Source of the DNA: Odontocerum albicorne | Taxonomy: Eukaryota > Arthropoda > Insecta > Trichoptera > Odontoceridae | Direction: 5' to 3' | DNA: 64,000 nt | Assembly (NCBI GenBank): GCA_949825065.1 | Contig: CATKWJ010000011.1 | Location: 111,716 to 175,715, forward strand | In this document: one piece after another, positions 51,350 through 64,000 of the stretch | Layout of the letters: the number at the start of each line of letters is the position of its first letter | Numbering within the stretch: the stretch's first letter is position 1 | Made by a program: the position numbers and the translations under genes | Notes under the pieces: model-generated | Told to the model about the DNA's origin: nothing | Database searches by the model: none | What the model saw: the letters and a program-made list of their open reading frames with translations, nothing else

Positions 51350-54300
51350 GCTAGAATTATAATGAATCAAGACAAAAGTGTAGTATAAACGCATTAACGT
51401 TGATTATGATATAAAACTTCAAAACGTCCTTAATTTGTATGAACGTTTGTTAGTAATGGACGGAAACTTCACACTTTTCACTCGAAAATCTGCCATTGAT
51501 GACCGAGATTACAAATTTGTGTTCAAAATCACAACAAAATTATTTTTTGTTCTACGAGTTGTCATGTTTTTCGTCCCAAACGTCTAATTTCGCGAAATTT
51601 CAATATTTTGCGTCAATATTTTCAAGTATAAATGAATTTTGTTACTTTTGACTTACAAAATACCAATTTTTCGTACAAATTTTTGTACGAAAAATTTGCA
51701 AGAACTATAATGAATCAAGACAAAAGTGTAGTATAAACGCATTAACGTTGATTATGATATAAAACTTCAAAACGTCCTTAATTTGTATGAACGTTTGTTA
51801 GTAATGGACGGAAACTTCACACTTTTCACTCGAAAATCTGCCATTGATGACCGAGATTACAAATTTGTGTTCAAAATCACAACATAATTATTATTTGTTC
51901 TACGAGTTGTCATGTTTTTCGTCCCAAACGTCTAATTTAGCGAAATTTACATATTTTGCGTCAATATTTTCAAGTATAAATGAATTTTGTTACTTTTGAC
52001 TTACAAAATAGCAAGTACAAAAATGCTAGAATTATAATGAATCAAGACAAAAGTGTAGTATAAACGCATTAACGTTGATTATGATATAAAACTTCAAAAC
52101 GTCCTTAATTTGTATGAACGTTTGTTAGTAATGGACGGAAACTTCACACTTTTCACTCGAAAATCTGCCATTGATGACCGAGATTACAAATTTGTGTTCA
52201 AAATCACAACAAAATTATTTTTTGTTCTACGAGTTGTCATGTTTTTCGTCCCAAACGTCTAATTTCGCGAAATTTCAATATTTTGCGTCAATATTTTCAA
52301 GTATAAATGAATTTTGTTACTTTTGACTTACAAAATACCAATTTTTCGTACAAATTTTTGTACGAAAAATTTGCAAGAACTATAATGAATCAAGACAAAA
52401 GTGTAGTATAAACGCATTAACGTTGATTATGATATAAAACTTCAAAACGTCCTTAATTTGTATGAACGTTTGTTAGTAATGGACGGAAACTTCACACTTT
52501 TCACTCGAAAATCTGCCATTGATGACCGAGATTACAAATTTGTGTTCAAAATCACAACATAATTATTATTTGTTCTACGAGTTGTCATGTTTTTCGTCCC
52601 AAACGTCTAATTTAGCGAAATTTACATATTTTGCGTCAATATTTTCAAGTATAAATGAATTTTGTTACTTTTGACTTACAAAATACCAATTTTTCGTACA
52701 AATTTTTGTACGAAAAATTTGCAAGAACTATAATGAATCAAGACAAAAGTGTAGTATAAACGCATTAACGTTGATTATGATATAAAACTTCAAAACCTCT
52801 TTAACTAGTATGAACGTTTGTTAGTAATGGACGGAAACTTCACACTTTTCACTCGAAAATCTGCCATTGATGACCGAGATTACAAATTTGTGTTCAAAAT
52901 CACAACATAATTATTATTTGTTCTACGAGTTGTCATGTTTTTCGTCCCAAACGTCTAATTTAGCGAAATTTACATATTTTGCGTCAATATTTTCAAGTAT
53001 AAATGAATTTTGTTACTTTTGACTTACAAAATAGCAAGTACAAAAATGCTAGAATTATAATGAATCAAGACAAAAGTGTAGTATAAACGCATGAACGTTG
53101 ATTATGATATAAAACTTCAAAACGTCCTTAATTTGTATGAACGTTTGTTAGTAATGGACGGAAACTTCACACTTTTCACTCGAAAATCTGCCATTGATGA
53201 CCGAGATTACAAATTTGTGTTCAAAATCACAACAAAATTATTTTTTGTTCTACGAGTTGTCATGTTTTTCGTCCCAAACGTCTAATTTCGCGAAATTTCA
53301 ATATTTTGCGTCAATATTTTCAAGTATAAATGAATTTTGTTACTTTTGACTTACAAAATACCAATTTTTCGTACAAATTTTTGTACGAAAAATTTGCAAG
53401 AACTATAATGAATCAAGACAAAAGTGTAGTATAAACGCATTAACGTTGATTATGATATAAAACTTCAAAACGTCCTTAATTTGTATGAACGTTTGTTAGT
53501 AATGGACGGAAACTTCACACTTTTCACTCGAAAATCTGCCATTGATGACCGAGATTACAAATTTGTGTTCAAAATCACAACATAATTATTATTTGTTCTA
53601 CGAGTTGTCATGTTTTTCGTCCCAAACGTCTAATTTAGCGAAATTTACATATTTTGCGTCAATATTTTCAAGTATAAATGAATTTTGTTACTTTTGACTT
53701 ACAAAATAGCAAGTACAAAAATGCTAGAATTATAATGAATCAAGACAAAAGTGTAGTATAAACGCATGAACGTTGATTATGATATAAAACTTCAAAACGT
53801 CCTTAATTTGTATGAACGTTTGTTAGTAATGGACGGAAACTTCACACTTTTCACTCGAAAATCTGCCATTGATGACCGAGATTACAAATTTGTGTTCAAA
53901 ATCACAACAAAATTATTTTTTGTTCTACGAGTTGTCATGTTTTTCGTCCCAAACGTCTAATTTCGCGAAATTTCAATATTTTGCGTCAATATTTTCAAGT
54001 ATAAATGAATTTTGTTACTTTTGACTTACAAAATACCAATTTTTCGTACAAATTTTTGTACGAAAAATTTGCAAGAACTATAATGAATCAAGACAAAAGT
54101 GTAGTATAAACGCATTAACGTTGATTATGATATAAAACTTCAAAACGTCCTTAATTTGTATGAACGTTTGTTAGTAATGGACGGAAACTTCACACTTTTC
54201 ACTCGAAAATCTGCCATTGATGACCGAGATTACAAATTTGTGTTCAAAATCACAACATAATTATTATTTGTTCTACGAGTTGTCATGTTTTTCGTCCCAA

Positions 54301-56771
54301 ACGTCTAATTTAGCGAAATTTACATATTTTGCGTCAATATTTTCAAGTATAAATGAATTTTGTTACTTTTGACTTACAAAATACCAATTTTTCGTACAAA
54401 TTTTTGTACGAAAAATTTGCAAGAACTATAATGAATCAAGACAAAAGTGTAGTATAAACGCATTAACGTTGATTATGATATAAAACTTCAAAACCTCCTT
54501 AACTAGTATGAACGTTTGTTAGTAATGGACGGAAACTTCACACTTTTCACTCGAAAATCTGCCATTGATGACCGAGATTACAAATTTGTGTTCAAAATCA
54601 CAACATAATTATTATTTGTTCTACGAGTTGTCATGTATTTCGTCCCAAACGTCTAATTTAGCGAAATTTACATATTTTGCGTCAATATTTTCAAGTATAA
54701 ATGAATTTTGTTACTTTTGACTTACAAAATAGCAAGTACAAAAATGCTAGAATTATAATGAATCAAGACAAAAGTGTAGTATAAACGCAATGAACGTTGA
54801 TTATGATATAAAACTTCAAAACGTCCTTAATTTGTATGAACGTTTGTTAGTAATGGACGGAAACTTCACACTTTTCACTCGAAAATCTGCCATTGATGAC
54901 CGAGATTACAAATTTGTGTTCAAAATCACAACAAAATTATTTTTTGTTCTACGAGTTGTCATGTTTTTCGTCCCAAACGTCTAATTTCGCGAAATTTCAA
55001 TATTTTGCGTCAATATTTTCAAGTATAAATTAATTTTGTTACTTTTGACTTACAAAATACCAATTTTTCGTACAAATTTTTGTACGAAAAATTTGCAAGA
55101 ACTATAATGAATCAAGACAAAAGTGTAGTATAAACGCATTAACGTTGATTATGATATAAAACTTCAAAACGTCCTTAATTTGTATGAACGTTTGTTAGTA
55201 ATGGACGGAAACTTCACACTTTTCACTCGAAAATCTGCCATTGATGACCGAGATTACAAATTTGTGTTCAAAATCACAACATAATTATTATTTGTTCTAC
55301 GAGTTGTCATGTTTTTCGTCCCAAACGTCTAATTTAGCGAAATTTACATATTTTGCGTCAATATTTTCAAGTATAAATGAATTTTGTTACTTTTGACTTA
55401 CAAAATAGCAAGTACAAAAATGCTAGAATTATAATGAATCAAGACAAAAGTGTAGTATAAACGCATGAACGTTGATTATGATATAAAACTTCAAAACGTC
55501 CTTAATTTGTATGAACGTTTGTTAGTAATGGACGGAAACTTCACACTTTTCACTCGAAAATCTGCCATTGATGACCGAGATTACAAATTTGTGTTCAAAA
55601 TCACAACAAAATTATTTTTTGTTCTACGAGTTGTCATGTTTTTCGTCCCAAACGTCTAATTTCGCGAAATTTCAATATTTTGCGTCAATATTTTCAAGTA
55701 TAAATGAATTTTGTTACTTTTGACTTACAAAATACCAATTTTTCGTACAAATTTTTGTACGAAAAATTTGCAAGAACTATAATGAATCAAGACAAAAGTG
55801 TAGTATAAACGCATTAACGTTGATTATGATATAAAACTTCAAAACGTCCTTAATTTGTATGAACGTTTGTTAGTAATGGACGGAAACTTCACACTTTTCA
55901 CTCGAAAATCTGCCATTGATGACCGAGATTACAAATTTGTGTTCAAAATCACAACATAATTATTATTTGTTCTACGAGTTGTCATGTTTTTCGTCCCAAA
56001 CGTCTAATTTAGCGAAATTTACATATTTTGCGTCAATATTTTCAAGTATAAATGAATTTTGTTACTTTTGACTTACAAAATAGCAAGTACAAAAATGCTA
56101 GAATTATAATGAATCAAGACAAAAGTGTAGTATAAACGCATGAACGTTGATTATGATATAAAACTTCAAAACGTCCTTAATTTGTATGAACGTTTGTTAG
56201 TAATGGACGGAAACTTCACACTTTTCACTCGAAAATCTGCCATTGATGACCGAGATTACAAATTTGTGTTCAAAATCACAACAAAATTATTTTTTGTTCT
56301 ACGAGTTGTCATGTTTTTCGTCCCAAACGTCTAATTTCGCGAAATTTCAATATTTTGCGTCAATATTTTCAAGTATAAATGAATTTTGTTACTTTTGACT
56401 TACAAAATACCAATTTTTCGTACAAATTTTTGTACGAAAAATTTGCAAGAACTATAATGAATCAAGACAAAAGTGTAGTATAAACGCATTAACGTTGATT
56501 ATGATATAAAACTTCAAAACGTCCTTAATTTGTATGAACGTTTGTTAGTAATGGACGGAAACTTCACACTTTTCACTCGAAAATCTGCCATTGATGACCG
56601 AGATTACAAATTTGTGTTCAAAATCACAACATAATTATTATTTGTTCTACGAGTTGTCATGTTTTTCGTCCCAAACGTCTAATTTAGCGAAATTTACATA
56701 TTTTGCGTCAATATTTTCAAGTATAAATTAATTTTGTTACTTTTGACTTACAAAATACCAATTTTTCGTAC
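51350..56771 (+). repeat. Nested 675 / 1023 / 1698-bp higher-order repeat
   Basis: The 'gctag' of the 327-bp form falls at 51350, 52025, 53048, 53723, 54746, 55422 and 56097: steps of 675, 1023, 675, 1023, 676 and 675 bp. Dimer (348 + 327) and trimer (348 + 348 + 327) alternate to give a 1698-bp unit twice, followed by plain dimers. The trimer contains the 'taactagtatg' monomer (near 52800, 54500, 56875). The 348-bp partner carries 'acaaaattattttttg', and 'gcatgaacg' from 53090 on. The 676 step is one extra a at 54789. Right end approximate. Confidence 0.9.
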
Positions 56772-57913
56772 AAATTTTTGTACGAAAAATTTGCAAGAAC
56801 TATAATGAATCAAGACAAAAGTGTAGTATAAACGCATTAACGTTGATTATGATATAAAACTTCAAAACCTCCTTAACTAGTATGAACGTTTGTTAGTAAT
56901 GGACGGAAACTTCACACTTTTCACTCGAAAATCTGCCATTGATGACCGAGATTACAAATTTGTGTTCAAAATCACAACAGAATTATTATTTGTTCTACGA
57001 GTTGTCATGTTTTTCGTCCCAAACATCTAATTTCGCGAAATTTCAATATTTTGCGTCAATATTTTCAAGTATAAATTAATTTTGTTACTTTTGACTTACA
57101 AAATACCAATTTTTCGTACAAATTTTTGTACGAAAAATTTGCAAGAACTATAATGAATCAAGACAAAAGTGTAGTATAAACGTATTAACGTTGATTATGA
57201 TATAAAACTTCAAAACGTCCTTAATTTGTATGAACGTTTGTTAGTAATGGACGGAAACTTCACACTTTTCACTCGAAAATCTGCCATTGATGACCGAGAT
57301 TACAAATTTGTGTTCAAAATCACAACAGAATTATTATTTGTTTTACGAGTTGTCATGTTTTTCGTCCAAACGTCTTATTTCGCGAAATTTCAATATTTTG
57401 CGTCAATATTTTCAATAATATATGAATTTCTTTACTTTTGACTTACAAAATACCAATTTTTCGTACAAAAATGCTAGAATTATAATGAATCAAGACAAAA
57501 GTGTAGTATAAACGCATTAACGTTGATTTTGATATAAAACTTCAAAACCTCCTTAAGTTGTATGAACGTTTGTTAGTAATGGACGGAACTTTTCACTCGA
57601 AAATCTGCCATTGATGACCGAGATTACAAATTTGTGTTCAAAATCACAACAGAATTATTATTTGTTCTACGAGTTGTCATGTTTTTCGTCCCAAACGTCT
57701 TATTTCGCGAAATTTCAATATTTTGCGTCAATATTTTCAATAATATATGAATTTCTTTACTTTTGACTTACAAAATACCAATTTTTCGTACAAAAATGCT
57801 AGAATTATAATGAATCAAGACAAAAGTGTAGTATAAACGCATTAACGTTGATTTTGATAAAAAACTTCAAAACCTCCTTAATTTGTATGAACGTTTGTTA
57901 GTAATGGACGGAA

Positions 57914-58261
57914 ACTTCACACTTTTCACTCGAAAATCTGCCATTGACGACCGAGATTACGAATATGTGTACAAAATCACTACACAGTTATTATTTGTTC
58001 TACGAGTTATCAGGTTTTTCATCCCAAACGTCTTATTTCGCGAAATTTCAATATTTTGCGTCAATATTTTCAAGTAAAAATGAATTTTGTTACTTTTGAC
58101 TTACAAAATACCAATTTTTCGTACAAATTTTTGTACGAAAAATTTGCAAGAACTATAATGAATCAAGAGAAAAGTGTAGTATAAACGCATTAACGTTGAT
58201 TATGATATAAAACTTCAAAACGTCCTTAATTTGTATGAACGTTTGTTAGTAATGGACGGAA
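57914..58261 (+). repeat. 348-bp monomer with the diverged 74-bp tract
   Basis: Tract 57948-58021 with 'caagtaaaaatg' tail. Part of a block repeated 3079 bp later (57883-58431 and 60962-61510), both followed by the private marker 'aatcaagaga' (58161, 61240). Confidence 0.86.
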
Positions 58262-58594
58262 ACTTCACACTTTTCACTCGAAAATCTGCCATTGATGACC
58301 GAGATTACAAATTTGTGTTCAAAATCACAACAGAATTATTATTTGTTCTACGAGTTGTCATGTTTTTCGTCCCAAACGTCTTATTTCGCGAAATTTCAAT
58401 ATTTTGCGTCAATATTTTCAATAATATATGAATTTCTTTACTTTTGACTTACAAAATACCAATTTTTCGTACAAAAATGCTAGAATTATAATGAATCAAG
58501 ACAAAAGTGTAGTATAAACGCATTAACGTTGATTTTGATAAAAAACTTCAAAACCTCCTTAATTTGTATGAACGTTTGTTAGTAATGGACGGAA

Positions 58595-58942
58595 ATTTCA
58601 CACTTTTCACTCGAAAATCTGCCATTGACGACCGAGATTACGAATATGTGTACAAAATCACTACACAGTTATTATTTGTTCTACGAGTTATCAGGTTTTT
58701 CATCTCAAACGTCTTATTTCGCGAAATTTCAATATTTTGCGTCAATATTTTCAAGTATAAATTAATTTTGTTACTTTTGACATACAAAATACCAATTTTT
58801 CGTACAAATTTTTGTACGAAAAATTTGCAAGAACTATAATGAATCAAGACAAAAGTGTAGTATAAACGCATTTACGTTGATTTTGATATAAAACTTCAAA
58901 ACCTCGTTAATTTGTATGAACGTTTGTTAGTAATGGACGGAA
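58595..58942 (+). repeat. 348-bp monomer with the diverged 74-bp tract
   Basis: Tract 58629-58702, with an extra 'catctc' change and 'ggaaatttcac' upstream. The 77-codon minus-strand open frame across this monomer is a by-product of the satellite sequence. Confidence 0.84.
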
Positions 58943-60992
58943 ACTTCACACTTTTCACTCGAAAATCTGCCATTGATGACCGAGATTACAGATTTGTGTT
59001 CAAAATCACAACATAATTATTATTTGTTCTACGAGTTGTCATGTTTTTCGTCCCAAACGTCTAATTTCGCGAAATTTCAATATTTTGCGTCAATATTTTC
59101 AAGTATAAATGAATTTTGTTACTTTTGACTTACAAAATACCAATTTTTCGTACAAATTTTTGTACGAAAAATTGGCAAGAACTATAATGAATCAAGACAA
59201 AAGTGCAGTATAAACGCATTTACGTTGATTATGATATAAAACTTCAAAACCTCGTTAATTTGTATGAACGTTGTTAGTAATGGACGGAAACTTCACACTT
59301 TTCACTCGAAAATCTGCCATTGATGACCGAGATTACAAATTTGTGTTCAAAATCACAACAGAATTATTATTTGTTCTACGAGTTGTCATGTTTTTCGTCC
59401 CAAACGTCTAATTTCGCGAAATTTCAATATTTTGCGTCAATATTTTCAAGTATAAATGAATTTTGTTACTTTTGACTTACAAAATACCAATTTTTCGTAC
59501 AAATTTTTGTACGAAAAATTTGCAAGAACTATAATGAATCAAGACAAAAGTGTAGTATAAACGCATTAACGTTGATTATGATATAAAACTTCAAAACCTC
59601 CTTAAGTTGTATGAACGTTTGTTAGTAATGGACGGAAACTTCACACTTTTCACTCGAAAATCTGCCATTGATGACCGAGATTACAAATTTGTGTTCAAAA
59701 TCACAACATAATTATTATTTGTTCTACGAGTTGTCATGTTTTTCGTCCCAAACGTCTAATTTAGCGAAATTTACATATTTTGCGTCAATATTTTCAAGTA
59801 TAAATGAATTTTGTTACTTTTGACTTACAAAATAGCAAGTACAAAAATGCTAGAATTATAATGAATCAAGACAAAAGTGTAGTATAAACGCATGAACGTT
59901 GATTATGATATAAAACTTCAAAACGTCCTTAATTTGTATGAACGTTTGTTAGTGATGGACGGAAACTTCACACTTTTCACTCGAAAATCTGCCATTGATG
60001 ACCGAGATTACAAATTTGTGTTCAAAATCACAACAAAATTATTTTTTGTTCTACGAGTTGTCATGTTTTTCGTCCCAAACGTCTAATTTAGCGAAATTTA
60101 CATATTTTGCGTCAATATTTTCAAGTATAAATGAATTTTGTTACTTTTGACTTACAAAATACCAATTTTTCGTATAAATTTTTGTACGAAAAATTTGCAA
60201 GAACTATAATGAATCAAGACAAAAGTGTAGTATAAACGCATTAACGTTGATTATGATATAAAACTTCAAACGTCCTTAATTTGTATGAACGTTTGTTAGT
60301 AATGGACGGAAACTTCACACTTTTCACTCGAAAATCTGCCATTGATGACCGAGATTACAAATTTGTGTTCAAAATCACAACATAATTATTATTTGTTCTA
60401 CGAGTTGTCATGTTTTTCGTCCCAAACGTCTAATTTAGCGAAATTTACATATTTTGCGTCAATATTTTCAAGTATAAATGAATTTTGTTACTTTTGACTT
60501 ACAAAATACCAATTTTTCGTACAAATTTTTGTACGAAAAATTTGCAAGAACTATAATGAATCAAGACAAAAGTGTAGTATAAACGCATTAACGTTGATTA
60601 TGATATAAAACTTCAAAACGTCCTTAATTTGTATGAACGTTTGTTAGTAATGGACGGAAACTTCACACTTTTCACTCGAAAATCTGCCATTGATGACCGA
60701 GATTACAAATTTGTGTTCAAAATCACAACAGAATTATTATTTGTTTTACGAGTTGTCATGTTTTTCGTCCCAAACGTCTTATTTCGCGAAATTTCAATAT
60801 TTTGCGTCAATATTTTCAATAATATATGAATTTCTTTACTTTTGACTTACAAAATACCAATTTTTCGTACAAAAATGCTAGAATTATAATGAATCAAGAC
60901 AAAAGTGTAGTATAAACGCATTAACGTTGATTTTGATATAAAACTTCAAAACCTCCTTAATTTGTATGAACGTTTGTTAGTAATGGACGGAA

Positions 60993-61340
60993 ACTTCACA
61001 CTTTTCACTCGAAAATCTGCCATTGACGACCGAGATTACGAATATGTGTACAAAATCACTACACAGTTATTATTTGTTCTACGAGTTATCAGGTTTTTCA
61101 TCCCAAACGTCTTATTTCGCGAAATTTCAATATTTTGCGTCAATATTTTCAAGTAAAAATGAATTTTGTTACTTTTGACTTACAAAATACCAATTTTTCG
61201 TACAAATTTTTGTACGAAAAATTTGCAAGAACTATAATGAATCAAGAGAAAAGTGTAGTATAAACGCATTAACGTTGATTATGATATAAAACTTCAAAAC
61301 GTCCTTAATTTGTATGAACGTTTGTTAGTAATGGACGGAA
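60993..61340 (+). repeat. 348-bp monomer with the diverged 74-bp tract
   Basis: Tract 61027-61100. Matches 57914-58261 at an offset of 3079 bp, including the following 'aatcaagaga' marker. Confidence 0.86.
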
Positions 61341-62685
61341 ACTTCACACTTTTCACTCGAAAATCTGCCATTGATGACCGAGATTACAAATTTGTGTTCA
61401 AAATCACAACAGAATTATTATTTGTTCTACGAGTTGTCATGGTTTTCGTCCCAAACGTCTTATTTCGCGAAATTTCAATATTTTGCTTCAATATTTTCAA
61501 GTATAAATGAATTTTGTTACTTTTGACTTACAAAATACCAATTTTTTGTACAAATTTTTGTACGAAAAATTTGCAAGAACTATAATGAATCAAGACAAAA
61601 GTGTAGTATAAACGCATTTACGTTGATTATGATATAAAACTTCAAAACGTCCTTAATTTGTATGAACGTTTGTTAGTAATGGACGGAAACTTCACACTTT
61701 TCACTCGAAAATCTGCCATTGATGACCGAGATTACAAATTTGTGTTCAAAATCACAACAGAATTATTATTTGTTTTACGAGTTGTCATGTTTTTCGTCCC
61801 AAACGTCTTATTTCGCGAAATTTCAATATTTTGCGTCAATATTTTCAATAATATATGAATTTCTTTACTTTTGACTTACAAAATACCAATTTTTCGTACA
61901 AAAATGCTAGAATTATAATGAATCAAGACAAAAGTGTAGTATAAACGCATTAACGTTGATTTTGATATAAAACTTCAAAACCTCCTTAATTTGTATGAAC
62001 GTTTGTTAGTAATGGACGGAAACTTCACACTTTTCACTCGAAAATCTGCCATTGATGACCGAGATTACAAATTTGTGTTCAAAATCACAACAGAATTATT
62101 ATTTGTTGTACGAGTTGTCATGTTTTTCGTCCCAAACGTCTAATTTCGCGAAATTTCAATATTTTGCGTCAATATTTTCAAGTAAAAATGAATTTTGTTT
62201 CTTTTGACTTACAAAATATCAATTTTTCGTACAAATTTTTGTACGAAAAATTTGCAAGAACTATAATGAATCAAGACAAAAGTGTAGTATAAACGCATTA
62301 ACGTTGATTATGATATAAAACTTCAAAACGTCCTTAATTTGTATGAACGTTTGTTAGTAATGGACGGAAACTTCACACTTTTCACTCGAAAATCTGCCAT
62401 TGATGACCGAGATTACAAATTTGTGTTCAAAATCACAACATAATTATTATTTGTTCTACGAGTTGTCATGTTTTTCGTCCCAAACGTCTAATTTCGCGAA
62501 ATTTCAATATTTTGCGTCAATATTTTCAAGTATAAATGAATTTTGTTACTTTTGACTTACAAAATACCAATTTTTCGTACAAATTTTTGTACGAAAAATT
62601 TGCAAGAACTATAATGAATCAAGACAAAAGTGTAGTATAAACGCATTAACGTTGATTATGATATAAAACTTCAAAACCTCCTTAA

Positions 62686-63300
62686 CCTGTTCACCGCGTT
62701 AAAAATCAAATTCCACGAATCCTGTGCGCGGCACAATTTCAGCGTTTTTTAATTTCTTAGTTTAAACACATATTTTGTTTAGAACCACTGATATTTGATT
62801 ACAACACCAAGTAAACATGACACTTAAGTAATTTTCTGATAATAAATAGTAGTCATTACTCTTAAGGAGACTCATTAAATAAAGGAGATAAACTTAACAT
62901 TACGTAAAATAAACAAAGGAATGCTACGATCAAATCAATGCTTCATGACACTCACCCCATCAAATGCATATAGCACTAGTAACGTTTATTTACGTAAGAG
63001 CGACTTAGTAATGTTTATTTACGTAAGAGAGACTCATCGCAGGACTCGATCCACGCGACAGGTCGTTAATGCTGGAAATATTGAGAAACCAAAAAAATTC
63101 GGCGCTCTGTTTATTCAACATTATCTCATAAACTAATATATTATTTGACAAGGTTTTCAGAGATGTCACTAGAACAAAGATTATTTTAAATTTAAGTTCA
63201 ATTTTTATTCCGGTTTTGTGTCATTTTTTTTAAGTATTTGTGATTTGAAACTTGGATTGTCGTCAGATCACAGGCGTTTGTGCTCCCCGCGGCGAAAGAG
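62686..63300 (+). mobile_element. TTAA-flanked piggyBac-like MITE, copy 11 (615 bp)
   Basis: TTAA at 62682-62685 and 63301-63304. Haplotype C with private 'aaatagtagtc'. It follows copy 10 after 38 monomers. Confidence 0.82.
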
Positions 63301-64000
63301 TTAACTTGTATGAACGTTTGTTAGTAATGGACGGAAACTTCACACTTTTCACTCGAAAATCTGCCATTGATGACCGAGATTACAAATTTGTGTTCCAAAT
63401 CACAACAGAATTATTATTTGTTCTACGAGTTGTCATGTTTTTCGTCCCAAACGTCTTATTTCGCGAAATTTCAATATTTTGCGTCAATATTTTCAATAAT
63501 ATATGAATTTCTTTACTTTTGACTTACAAAATACCAATTTTTCGTACAAAAATGCTAGAATTATAATGAATCAAGACAAAAGTGTAGTATAAACGCATTA
63601 ACGTTGATTTTGATATAAAACTTCAAAACCTCCTTAATTTGTATGAACGTTTGTTAGTAATGGACGGAAACTTCACACTTTTCACTCGAAAATCTGCCAT
63701 TGATGACCGAGATTACAAATTTGTGTTCAAAATCACAACAGAATTATTATTTGTTGTACGAGTTGTCATGTTTTTCGTCCCAAACGTCTAATTTCGCGAA
63801 ATTTCAATATTTTGCGTCAATATTTTCAAGTATAAATGAATTTTGTTACTTTTGACTTACAAAATACCAATTTTTCGTACAAATTTTTGTACGAAAAATT
63901 TGCAAGAACTATAATGAATCAAGACAAAAGTGTAGTAAAAACGCATTAACGTTGATTATGATATAAAACTTCAAAACGTCCTTAATTTGTATGAACGTTT
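63301..64000 (+). repeat. Satellite array segment 12 (about 2 monomers, runs off the window)
   Basis: A post-element 333-bp monomer and a 'gttgtacgag' monomer, the same order as after copies 1, 5, 6, 7 and 8, then the array continues past the right edge. One private change, 'gtagtaaaaacgc' near 63936. No gene. Confidence 0.95.

Larger units (their letters stand above)
49764..62685 (+). repeat. Satellite array segment 11 (38 monomers)
   Basis: Length is exactly 38 x 348 minus eight 333-bp forms, minus eight 327-bp forms and minus 18 from small indels: two identical 8-bp losses (50462, 57585), one extra a (54789), and single losses near 57367, 59271 and 60267. Contains the nested HOR at 51350-56.8 kb, the diverged-tract monomers and two offset block duplications. 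No gene. Confidence 0.96.

Noticed and set aside
58638..58871. 77-codon minus-strand open frame
   Set aside because: Lies wholly in a satellite monomer with the diverged tract; other monomers interrupt it.
1..64000. CRISPR array, because of regular repeats
   Set aside because: There are no short repeats with unique spacers and no cas genes; the whole 348-bp unit repeats, and the context is eukaryotic.

Overview
The whole 64-kb window is eukaryotic tandem satellite DNA with no recognisable gene. One AT-rich repeat (about 71% A+T, counted by hand on one monomer) runs head-to-tail in a single orientation from end to end, about 167 copies. The basic monomer is 348 bp; two deletion forms of 333 bp and 327 bp are interspersed. 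Embedded in the array are 11 copies of an unrelated 614-615 bp element, all in the same orientation, all at the same position of the monomer and all flanked by TTAA. Host-monomer spacing shows exactly a 4-bp target duplication, and the imperfect 13-bp terminal inverted repeats fit a non-autonomous piggyBac-type element (MITE). These facts suggest a pericentromeric or centromeric heterochromatic block of an animal, perhaps an insect or other invertebrate. The species cannot be named from the sequence, and the chromosomal location is inference.

Layout. 1-8246: satellite only, with a 1719-bp five-monomer higher-order repeat (HOR) at 1045-4482. 8247-29878: six elements at irregular spacing, with 12, 3, 8, 14 and 15 monomers between them; it includes a 696-bp dimer array (24691-26778) and a block that carries the post-element signature but lacks the element (26.9 kb). 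29879-40.4 kb: the clearest HOR, a 2343/2344-bp unit made of element + TTAA + one 333-bp and four 348-bp monomers. Its next unit decayed through a 333-bp loss and an 853-bp microhomology deletion that took the element with it. 40.4-49.1 kb: element-free, mostly 348-bp monomers with shared marker mutations at 7- and 11-monomer distances. 49149-62685: one element, then 38 monomers containing a nested 675/1023/1698-bp HOR (51350-56.8 kb), block duplications offset by 7123 and 3079 bp, and monomers carrying a sharply bounded 74-bp diverged tract. 62686-64000: the eleventh element and the array continuing off the window.

Length bookkeeping: in each interval from element to element, and over the first 7.9 kb, the length equals n x 348 bp minus 15 per 333-bp form, minus 21 per 327-bp form, plus or minus the few individual indels listed below. 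Nothing else is hidden in the gaps. Most 348-bp monomers carry a perfect 32-bp hairpin sequence and a 14-bp palindrome; the short forms have lost the hairpin. The main biological interest is a transposon that inserted once into a satellite monomer and was then multiplied as part of the HOR by unequal exchange, with visible snapshots of gain, conversion and loss. I found no protein-coding system, RNA gene or CRISPR array. The short open frames in the monomers and the element are judged accidental.
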